A DNA stretch of 64,000 nt from Lomentospora prolificans. Taxonomy: Eukaryota; Ascomycota; Sordariomycetes; Microascales; Microascaceae. The first letter of the stretch is position 1; each line of letters opens with the position of its first letter. The translations under genes and the position numbers were made by a program. The stretch is taken from NCBI GenBank assembly GCA_029532625.1, contig JARFXM010000004.1:62001-126000 (forward strand), read 5' to 3'. Below the pieces are notes generated by a model that saw nothing but the letters and a program-made list of their open reading frames with translations, made no database searches and was not told where the DNA came from. This document shows, piece by piece, positions 55,149 to 64,000 of the stretch.

Positions 55149-57247
55149 AGTCGAGTAGACACGCGACGGCCGGCATCGCACATCAAGAAATGTTTTTTAC
55201 TGTAAAGGCGAAAATGAAAACGGAGAGGAAAGGGAATGAAAACAAAAAGGTTGACAAATCGGCGAATAAGTAACAGCCACAAGAGAGTGAGTTGGGTCTG
55301 CAAAATGTCTTCTGACTTGTGAGGTGCACAGGGAGAGCCAGCAAGGGTGACGCAATAAAGGAGCCCAAGCAGGATGAGCTAGCGCGTCAAGTTGGAGATG
55401 TAGACGTGTCAGACAATACGACGGCCCCGAAAGACACAAGAGAAACACGCATTTTATTGTGGCCTGACCGCGGTCGGCCAAACTGATTTCGAACGCTACA
55501 CGCCAGCTCGACGGATTGATAAGACCGAATTTTGCTTCTCTCCTCCATTCTATTTGTAGGGCCTTGGGAGGAGTGAAGTGTTTCTGGACCTATTATTATA
55601 GATCGGTGAAGCTTCTGTTGACGAGGATCCCGGAAAAGCACGGAGCACGCGGAGTAAGAGAGTCTAGAAGCTCCGCGCCGCCGACTTTGACGGGGCGCTG
55701 ACAAGTTTAGCTAATATTTTCTTCCCCTTACTGTCAGTTCCGACCTACCAAACAGGAGTAAAACTCGCATTTTCGAACCACGGTCCTCACCTTTCGCCAA
55801 TCCTTACCATGGCCAGCCTAGCTAATAGACTATACTCACAGCCCATCATTGATTTGTTGCTGCCGTTTTGCACAGGGTGGCATTCATCGCCCTGAAGCCA
55901 GAGGAAAAGGCTGCTCTATGGCTGACAGATCTCGGCGCCAAGTCTGTGCCAGGTGAGATACCTCGGGAGATGGATGGACGGCGGGTTTAGGATTTCGGGA
56001 TTGACCGAACCCAGCTAGAACTCGCTTCTCCTTTGGCTTTTGATAGGGGGTTTGGCACGCAATCCCTTAAATTCTGCTCTGTCGACTAAGCTCTTCCGGG
56101 TCGGGATGCTCAAAGACCCCGTGCCTACTTTTAGGCGGGCAAGAAGCTCCAGTGGGCTCGGCTTCTAGACTCGAATGCTCGGTCGGTGCCGTGCTGATAG
56201 TACTCCGGTCCGCCATCCTCGGGTGCACAAATGGCGGGACGACAGTGTCCTTCTCAGTTTGTATCCTTCACTGGGCACCAAAATCACTCTGTAAGTAATT
56301 ACAGTGGGGAGCTTTGTTTAGAAGTGGCATTGAAAGATGAGCGGGCCCCGGAGGCCGCCATCAAGGCTCAATGGTGTAGAGACTACCATGATATTTATGC
56401 CTACCGTTCACGGCTCTCGTGATAATTGTCTTTCAAGTATTGCTCTCCTACGTGACTAATGATGTCTCTCGACACTGGGTTCTTAAAGAGAATAAAAGGA
56501 TAGTGCTTTCGGGTAGCACATCAGGCTCGATTGGAGCGAAAATCTTACCTGGTGGCTGGCTATCCTCCATGGTGGTATACGTCTCTTTTCTAAACTCTCC
56601 TCTCGCACTGTCCTATCCATCTCCAGTGCTGTCATGTATTAATACGCGTGAAAACCCAAAACATTGAATGATGGTCGCGATGAAACTAAACCCCAATGCG
56701 CCCTTAAAAACCGGGCTTCCCCAAGCTTAACACTTTAAAATCAACACCGGCATCTGCCAAAAGGGAATTTATGCGCGTTCAGCCCCCTACAGCTAGACTT
56801 GACTGGCCTAAGTTGGAAGGCCAGCTGGCCGGCTTTTGGGGGCGTTCCACTAGGTTAATTAACCAACATTCGACCTGACTATTATTCCCACAGCTTCGGT
56901 GCTAGCCAGCCGCGCTAATAGTGATGTTAAACCCGATCGGTTATCGACTGTAGCATCCCTTAGAAATCGGCTTTTTTGCGAACTTAGTAAGAATTGGCGA
57001 TGCCAACTACCGAACGCGAACTACCAGCGTTATCGGTCCAGTTCTAAAAACCCCGCATCAGTTGCTTTCAAATCCAACCTTGAAGTCTCCTCAACAGCTC
57101 CCCGGTCTAACTACGCGGGCTGTATGGCACACATCCATCTGGCTTAAAACTCGTTCCTTGTATTCAACAGACAGAAAATATCCTAACAGCCCAGAAATTC
57201 ATTGCCACCCTAGCTTACATCCCTAACTGTAAAGGCGAACGGCAAAG
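55149..57247. other. Divergent intergenic region
   Basis: 2.1 kb separating the minus-strand and plus-strand halves of the metabolic block. It contains the promoters of the exporter and aldo-keto reductase genes. A short open segment with splice-like edges occurs at 55875-55952, but no neighbouring exon supports it. No regulator gene is visible. Confidence 0.45.
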
Positions 57248-58471
57248 ATGTCTGTCGCACCCGTGTCTACGACGACGTTCAAACTCAACAATGGTAAATC
57301 GCCCCGCCCTATTCGGTCGTGATCAATGGATCTGACAAACGTAGGCCAGTCGATGCCTGCTGTTGGCCTTGGAACTTGGCAAGGTAAGGAGAATCTTGAG
57401 ATTCCGCACCGCCCACCTAAGAAAGTCGTGTTGACTCCAACACGCGCGCTCATTCTCCAGGCCGCCCCGGAACCGACGACGAGCAGGCTCTCGAGGATTG
57501 CATCGTCCACGCCCTCCAAACCGGATATCGCCTCATAGATACGGCGCAAAGCTACGGCGTAGAGCCAGTCGTAGGCCGCGCCATCCGAAAAAGTGGCGTC
57601 CCACGCTCCGAGATTACCCTGGTAACGAAGTTCTGGAGCGATTGGCACCACAACCCGGCGGAGGCTCTGCGCGTCTCTCTCCAGAACTTGGAATTGGACT
57701 ACGTTGATGTGTTCCTCATGCACTGGCCTTGGGCTACAACACCTGCTCCTGAATGCAAGCCGCTGCGAATCAACGAGAGCCCAACGTTTAGTGAAACGTG
57801 GGCTATGATGGAGGAACTCGTTGGGCCGACGTGCAGGGCAATTGGGGTCAGCAACTTTACTCAAAAGACGCTGGACACGCTTCTGGCTACGGCCAAGATC
57901 GTGCCTGTGGTAAACCAAGTCGAACTACACGCATTCAACCCAAACCTGAATTTGGTTCCCTACTGTAAATCCAAGAACATCCACGTCATGAGTTGGAGGT
58001 GAGTTTTCCTACAATACCTCTAATAGATACCCTGGCAAGACGGGGTGGGTCGATGGTTAGGGGGAAATGCCAATGGAAGCTAACTACCGGGCCCCCCTCT
58101 CGATTAGCACACTGGGAGGCTCACGAGAAGGTGCCAACAACGATATTCTGACACATCCACTTTTCGCCGATATTGCAAAGGCCCATGGTTGTTCCACTGG
58201 TGTCGTCTCTCTGTCCTGGGCTGTTCAGCGCGGTACGACAGTTATCCCCAAGAGCAGCTCGAAATCGCGCATCGAAGAAAACATTCGACTCGTTACGCTC
58301 ACCGATGATGAGATGGAAAGGATTAACAACGCCCACAAAACAATCCGTAGCTACCGAATTGCGAACGATATTAGTAGCTTTTGGGTGGAAATGGATGGCA
58401 AGCGGACGCTCCAGGGTTGGACCAACGTCGACTTTGGCTGGGAGGATGAGAACGGCACATGGCTATCATAG
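57248..58471 (+). CDS. Aldo-keto reductase
   Basis: Four exons, 57248-57293, 57345-57383, 57461-57998 and 58108-58471, encode 328 residues. One is a 39-nt mini-exon (GQSMPAVGLGTWQ). The phases are consistent (1, 1, 2). The catalytic tetrad is present: Asp55 and Tyr60 in LIDTAQSYG, Lys85 in VTKFW and His116 in LMHWP. NADPH-binding residues follow in IGVSNF, NQVELHAF and the IPKSSSKSRIEEN loop near the C terminus. The usual AYSPLG is SWSTLG here, joined by the last intron. These enzymes reduce aldehydes and ketones to alcohols. The minimal 50-77-nt introns and the mini-exon are unusual but all sites are good. It is divergent from the exporter gene and tandem with the dehydrogenase. Confidence 0.9.
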
Positions 58472-59467
58472 TTTGGGAGAGTGCGAGAGAAAACAAAGTT
58501 GGTAGTTGGACGAAATGGTTATAGAGGCGCCCAGAGTTTGTGGATTGTCATTTCAGTTCCAGTAGACACTCGAAGAAGCGGTATTTCCTAGAACCATGTT
58601 TTAGCCCCTATTTGCCACTTGTTGTGATCATCTCTCCAGCTTCGACTCACGTAAGGTCCCCCATTCCCTCTGTCAAGCTGACCAATTGGACCGGTTGCAG
58701 CCCAGGAGCCGGGGGACTTGATGACCGCGGAGGGTCTCTCTCTGCTAGACTCATTAATGCGGCAGTTAGCCACCCGGGCGAGATCGATCTGTTTACTCAC
58801 CACACATACCACACTCTGTGGAACGCCGGTTAACGCCTTCTTCTTTCTATGTACCGGGTGCCAATGTTCTGAAAGAGAATGTGTTCAAGGCCCGATGAGT
58901 AGAGAATGAACAGGTACTTAGTGATGATCTCGGAAATATAGGGAGATATATGTCACTCCAATCTTGATTCTTCAAGTGAAAGGCCACAATGTATAAGACC
59001 ACGACACAAGCGTGTCCTAGGACGGAGCGCCTGGGTCTCGGGAGCCATGACCTTAAAAAGTGAGCGATTGCCACCGCCGGGGTCCGAAGTACTGTTTGAC
59101 GGCAATAGGGTCAGCTTTTCATCCCGAAACTTGCATTTTCGCCAGCGTTGCGCCGACGCATTGCGCTACTCGATTGGGTATATCCGGACGCCTAACCCGC
59201 CCATAGCCGTAAGTTCGGCTTGAACCCGCGAGCGGGGTGGCGGGGTAGTTGCGCTTTCCCCTTTCGACCATCGTGGTCCGCTTATGTCACGGCCAACTCA
59301 CAAAGGACCCGAGGAAGACGGGGAATCCAGTGTGTACATACAGATCCTCTAAATTGAAGCCCCTGTACGGAGAATTCCCATCACGCTTGACGGTCATACA
59401 GTTGACCCCCTATCCTGCTGCCCTCTTCCGTGTCACTGATACCGCAGCACCTTCTCCCTCAATCATA
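58472..59467. other. Intergenic promoter region
   Basis: Between the reductase and the aldehyde dehydrogenase, same strand. The frame of the dehydrogenase stays open upstream to 59249, but that part has no family similarity. The start at 59468 fits the family N terminus. Confidence 0.45.
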
Positions 59468-61032
59468 ATGGCCTCCTTTGCTTCCTCCCTTAACGACCCC
59501 ACTCTCTTTGTCGACAAGACCTACATTGGCGGCTCCTGGACATTCTCTAAATCCGGCAAGAGCTTTACCGTTCAGAACCCCGCCACCAAGGAGACCATCG
59601 GCTCCTGCCCAGAGTGCAATGTCGACGACCTCAACGCCGCCGTCCAGGCCGCTTCCGCAGCCTTCAACACCTGGAGGGCCGAATCTGGCCGCGCAAGAAG
59701 CCGCATCCTGAGGAAGTGGTTCGACCTCATTGTCGAGAACCGCGTCGATATCGGCCGCATCATTACCGCCGAGAACGGCAAGGCCAAGGGCGACGCGGAG
59801 GGCGAGGCGCTCTTTTCCGCCGGCTTCTTCGAGTGGTTCGCCGAGGAGGCGCCGCGACTCTATGGAGACGTCGTCCCTCACAGCAATCCCGCGGCGAGGA
59901 CTCGGATCCTGAAGCAGCCTGTTGGTGTCTGCGGATTGATCACTCCTTGGAATTTCCCAATGGCCATGGGTGCCAGGAAGATTGCCGCGGCGCTGGCGGC
60001 TGGCTGCACCGTCGTCCTCAAGTCGGACGGCCTGACTCCCTTCTCGTCCAACGCTCTCGCCGTGCTCGGTGAGCGCGCAGGTCTCCCCAAGGGCGTTTTA
60101 AACATTGTCACCGCCCTGGACAACACACCCCAGATTGGTTTGGCCATGTGCGAGTCGGACGTCATCAAGAAGATCTCCTTCACTGGCTCGACGAGAGTCG
60201 GCAAGTTGCTAATGCAGCAGTCGAGCAACTCGCTCAAGAAGCTCAGTCTCGAGCTTGGCGGGAACGCACCCTTTATAGTTTTCGATGATGCCGACGTCGA
60301 AACCGCCGTTAGTAGCGCCATCGCGAGCAAATTCAAGGTTACAGGCCAAACTTGCGTCTGTGCCAACCGTATTTTCGTGCAGGAGGGCATCTACGAAAGA
60401 TTTGCCAAGCGCCTCGTCGAGGAGGTCAGCAAGTTCCGCGTGGGAAATGGTGCTGAGGAGGGCGTTACTCACGGCCCTCTGACCACCAGCGTTGCCAAGG
60501 TCGAGGAGCACGTCCAGGACGCCGTTGGCCAGAAGGCTACCGTTCTGCTGGGTGGAAACCGTCTCCCCAGCCTCGGCGAGAATTTCTTCGAGCTTACCAT
60601 TCTCGGCGACGTGACCGACTCTATGAAGGTCATGAACGAGGAGACCTTTGGTCCTCTTGCGGCGCTGACCAAGTTCAAGACCGAGGACGAAGTTGTTGCG
60701 AGGGCCAACAGCGTCGACGTTGGGTTGGCCGCGTATGTCATGACCTCTGATCTGGGCCGATATTATCGCGTTACTGAAAGGCTCGAGTTTGGAATGGTTG
60801 CCATCAACACTGGAGTCATATCCGACTCCGCTGCTCCGTATGCTCTTCCTTTTTCCACTCCATGGCTTTGTCGGATGCGACCGAACACAACTAACAAGAG
60901 CACAGATTTGGTGGTGTCAAGCATTCTGGTTTCGGTCGTGAAGGCAGCAAGTACGGCTGCGACGACTACATGGTCTATAAGACGGTTGTTACGGGTGGTA
61001 TCAACACAGTCTACAGCAGTAACGCGTATTGA
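59468..61032 (+). CDS. Succinate-semialdehyde-dehydrogenase-like ALDH
   Basis: Two exons, 59468-60837 and 60906-61032 (GTATGC...CACAG), encode 498 residues. ALDH features: [26 protein letters not shown] (157-176), NAD-binding FTGSTRVGK (238-246), the general base Glu262 in LELGGN, and the catalytic Cys296 in [18 protein letters not shown] follows, and after the intron [18 protein letters not shown], which completes the family C terminus. The GQTC(V)CANR wording and overall length are those of SSADH-type enzymes, but other semialdehydes or aldehydes could be substrates. Without splicing the frame runs to 61114 and loses the conserved C terminus, which supports the intron. The SDG after Lys185 differs from the common PSE/PSG wording. 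Confidence 0.93.
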
Positions 61033-61789
61033 AGAACAGCGGAAGCAGAAGCGGAAACGGAAGCGGCAATGGGGAATGGGTAATACGGGGAGCGTTAAGG
61101 AACAATTCGTGTAATTTAACATAGAAACCGTCTCATTTGAAATTCTTTGTATGAACGGGCTCATTAAGGAGATCTCGTCGTGTAAAACGCATTAAATAAT
61201 TCACTTGCGGTTCTGAGGAGAGGCCTCAGGGTACCAAACACAAGAATCTACCTAAGCCCGAACAGAAATTTCCCTCGCATTACCATTACGAAATTCGTCT
61301 CTAGGAACACTCGTCTATCTACTCTTCGCTCGAACACCATTATCGGGTGCTATGCAAGGCTCGGGATTGACGTCGAGTCTCCCTGCTGCTCCCTCCTAAC
61401 AGTAATCACGGTAGTGAGGCCAGGCTAACCGCGATCCACGGCCGGAGGAAGTAGAACCAGCCACGGATAGACATCAGTAGTGCACCAGGCATGGGGACCC
61501 TTAGCTTGCTAATGGCCAGCCACCCCGCGGGGTTTCAATGCAAGTATGCTGTTGCACTCCTATTCCGAACAGTCGCGGGCCTCCTGGCGCTATTATCGCA
61601 TTGAGGGATCATAATGTGGGGAAATACAGTTCGATGCACTTGTTGCAATGTATTCTCCTCGTTGCCAGGTCGGGAGCTCACCCAAGGCGGGATCAGATGG
61701 GGGTTTCCATTGGGAGCAGAGGATATGGGCTTCTGTCTGAACGATGATATTATCCTCTTTTTGGCGCCGCACCCATTGGTTATATCTAG
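61033..61789. other. Intergenic
   Basis: 3' flank of the ALDH gene; no gene or repeat recognised. Confidence 0.45.
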
Positions 61790-62478
61790 CTCCAGTAGCC
61801 TCTCCTCTCACAAGATTCATTTCTATCCAGCTTTGAGGTCGTGCATTCAGGTTCTAATTAACAGGACGTCTATAATTACGCCCCCTTTTCCTACAATCCT
61901 TGCCACTCCCCCGAACTACTCGCCAAAATCTCCGAGGTCGCCGTCTTTGAGCCAGTTCCTACCTTTGGTTCGACATTGCCGACATTTAACATCTCCATCA
62001 ACACGGAGATCCCCGAAGATGCGGCGGCCAAGGCTTAGGCACATGAGGACCTGCCTGCCGTTTATTCGGCACTATGACAACTTCCCCTTTTTCTATATCG
62101 TTCTACTTCCCGACTGCACAGGAATTGTTAGCAGTGAGACTGCTCTGCGAATCGGTACTGATGAGATAGTGAAGATTCGAGGCCGTGTCGTGGCAGGTCT
62201 CACCCACCTCGTGCACTCTTGTGCTTAAATCATATCCCTCAGACAGTCCTCACTGGCGCCAACGTCATCGGGCCCTTATCCGAGCTCTACAACCAGTACT
62301 GCGGGTAGAGGCTCAAGAACCTCGAAGAGGGCATTTGCCAAAAGCGCAAGGTGGAGCGCGCCCACGAGATCGCCAAGCGTGACTTTGACATCCAGGCCAT
62401 CATATTCTAGATAACAGAGCAGAGAGACTTCCTCAAAGCTATGCTTGATAAAGTGTACGAGGTCGACGAGAATTGAAA
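61790..62478 (+). pseudogene. Coding relic with several stops, unknown family
   Basis: One plus-strand reading (after an AACAG acceptor-like site at about 61865) gives DVYNYAPFSYNPCHSPELL, AKISEVAVFEPVPTFGS and NISINTEIPEDAAAKA before a TAG, then AHEDLPAVYSAL before a TGA. Farther on, another frame gives NHIPQTVLTGANVIGPL, SELYNQYCG, stop, RLKNLEEGICQKRKVERAHE and, after a further stop, ITEQRDFLKAMLDKVYEVDE. The charged, helical C-terminal part suggests a once-real protein. At least three stops and a frameshift break it. I cannot name the family. Confidence 0.45.
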
Positions 62479-64000
62479 TTAGACTTCACGAGAACAAAAA
62501 AGGGCCCAGATGTCTCTGGCATGGTCGGTAGAGGTCTACGGCCAGAATGTCGCCCACGTACGAGCCAGTCTGTAGAGGGATAGTCAATAAGGTGTCCGGG
62601 CTTGATGGAAAACTTACCCGTGTCTTATTACTACGCCTTGCCATTAGTGAAACCATCGTTTCAATCATTACTTCCACAGAATTATGTCTGTCTAATACAA
62701 TGAGCCATAAGTGATCTCTGGCAACGTCCGCAAACACTACGCGATAATCACCGAGGTATCCCCCACAGTAGGCTAACCGAGAACGGAAAAGGTTGCGACC
62801 GAGAAATCAATATTTGACGTTTGTCGTGATGTCGCATCGCGTCTAACGTAAGGGGCATCTTGCACCTACATATCCTATATTATCGATCCCGATAGCTGGG
62901 TTGCTAGCTCTTCGCAACCCGAGCCCGTTCGTTGGTCGGCTTGCGATTATTTATGCCGGCTGCTCAGGGTTCCCCACACAAGTTTTCTGTACATCGCACG
63001 AAGAGCAAGAGTACGGTTTGTTCAGCCGCATTTGCATATGTGGGTGTTGAAGTATTAGCTTCGCAGCCGGATCGATTACCGGAAGCAATCACTTCCCACA
63101 AGCTCTGCCAGCTAGCGTTGCAGTCCTTGATCACGCTGAAGACGCTCGGCGTTTGGGCGTCGTAGCAAACATCGAAAGGGTGTTAAATGGCTCGGCAGTC
63201 ACGGGCAAGTGAAGAAGCCAGAACACCTTGAAAATGGCTTTGTTATCGCCCGAATCAATGAGGATCCGAACACTCAGCAAGGGCGGCTATTATGGGTTAA
63301 AGACGACCTAGCTCGCGTGGTGATGCAATGATATCATTACGTCTCCTGTAGGTGATGCTTTCCCAAGGTCGGAACAACACGCAGAGATAGCTTTGCCACG
63401 CTTTTGATAATCGCAAGAATTTCCAATTTTATCCATGCCACAAGAGAGTTAGAGCATATATGGACAAGGGTCCAAATGTATGTGACAAGTAGGGTCTGCA
63501 AAGTGCCTCGGCTCCTAGTGCAGTGCGCCTTGGCAAGGAATTATTATCTGTCGTTGGGAGAGCTGCACACGTTCTTTGTTTCTCATCTCGTCCGAAACGA
63601 TGAGTTGAATGAGAAGTCAAGGAAAAAAAGATGATGAAATAGTCGATATTCGGCGATGACGCCAACTCGTATTTTCAGGCGGCCTAACGAGATCACTATC
63701 CGTTCGAAGGGACCACGCCGCGCTTTTGCCTCTGGCGTCTTTGTGTTTCCCCAATTATTCCAGATCAGGATAGTTTTGAGTACCCGTAGCGTGGCTAACC
63801 CGGCTCCCCTCCCCGCAAGATTTACGTGGCTCGACCATATGAAGCTAGACATCTTTTACGTTGCCGCCGCCCTTGGTAACAGCATTGCATTGCATGGCTA
63901 GCGTTGCTAGTGATCCAAAGGATGACACTTCTAGGGCATAGATGGGATCGAACCAGCTCCATTTTCAGTCTCTATGAGGTTGACATTAGACGGAAACATC
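62479..64000. other. Right-edge gene-free stretch
   Basis: No frame with coding character, no RNA gene and no repeat that I can support. A GGTTCGATCCC sequence on the minus strand near 63947-63957 resembles a tRNA B box, but the surrounding sequence does not fold as a tRNA. Confidence 0.4.

Noticed and set aside
55875..55960. Exon-like segment with CACAG and GTGAGA edges (VAFIALKPEEKAALWLTDL), also readable as MADRSRRQVCAR, a Zn2Cys6-like start
   Set aside because: No adjoining exon with a Cys6 cluster or other domain could be found on either side.
63940..64000. Possible tRNA on the minus strand (B-box-like GGTTCGATCCC)
   Set aside because: No matching acceptor stem, D-arm GG or anticodon arm could be found in the available 5' sequence; the T-stem pairs at only 4 of 5 positions.
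1..64000. CRISPR arrays, bacterial operons, rRNA genes
   Set aside because: No regularly spaced repeats or rRNA sequence were seen, and the gene structure is fungal.

Overview
The window is nuclear DNA from a filamentous ascomycete, probably a Sordariomycete-type mould. Genes are split by short introns (about 60-120 nt) with GTAAGT-like donors, CTAAC/CTGAC branch sites and YAG acceptors. Many products belong to fungus-specific families: DUF1996 secreted protein, fungal rhodopsin-like 7TM protein, hydrolase-NACHT-WD NOD-like receptor, fungal aromatic-acid exporter family, CFEM-like GPI protein. All gene models were spliced by eye; reading frame is kept across every junction given.

Layout. 0-9 kb: an Mpv17/PMP22-type membrane protein, the wreck of a siderophore-iron transporter, and three secreted or probably secreted proteins (DUF1996; an unknown 396-aa protein; a Gly-rich repeat protein). 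9-21 kb: a four-helix membrane protein, an F-box-like/ankyrin protein, a decayed methyltransferase, a secreted 457-aa protein, a CFEM-like GPI-anchored protein, and a membrane-plus-ectodomain protein that carries an intron duplication and a probable premature stop. 21-28 kb: a complete 1,481-aa NOD-like receptor, followed on the same strand by a fructosamine-kinase-like protein in which both catalytic Asp positions are Asn. 28-45 kb: gene-poor accessory DNA with a minisatellite, microsatellites, a THEM6-like thioesterase, a Thr/Val/Glu-rich secreted repeat protein, an APH-like kinase whose start region is tandemly duplicated, several coding relics including a nucleotidyltransferase relic with RIP-like stops, and a rhodopsin-like 7TM gene.

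45-61 kb is a compact block of metabolic genes: old-yellow-enzyme-like reductase, pyruvate-decarboxylase-like enzyme, Baeyer-Villiger-type flavin monooxygenase and a 1,006-aa aromatic-acid-exporter-family protein on the minus strand, then an aldo-keto reductase and a semialdehyde-dehydrogenase-like enzyme on the plus strand. Together they could take a 2-keto acid to an aldehyde, then to an alcohol or acid, and export acids. No PKS, NRPS, terpene synthase or pathway regulator is visible. 61-64 kb holds one more coding relic and otherwise nothing recognisable.

The points most worth a second look are the NLR with its neighbouring pseudokinase-like protein, the six-gene metabolic block, the duplication-made uORF in front of the APH-like kinase, and the number of decayed genes whose defects look like C-to-T mutation.
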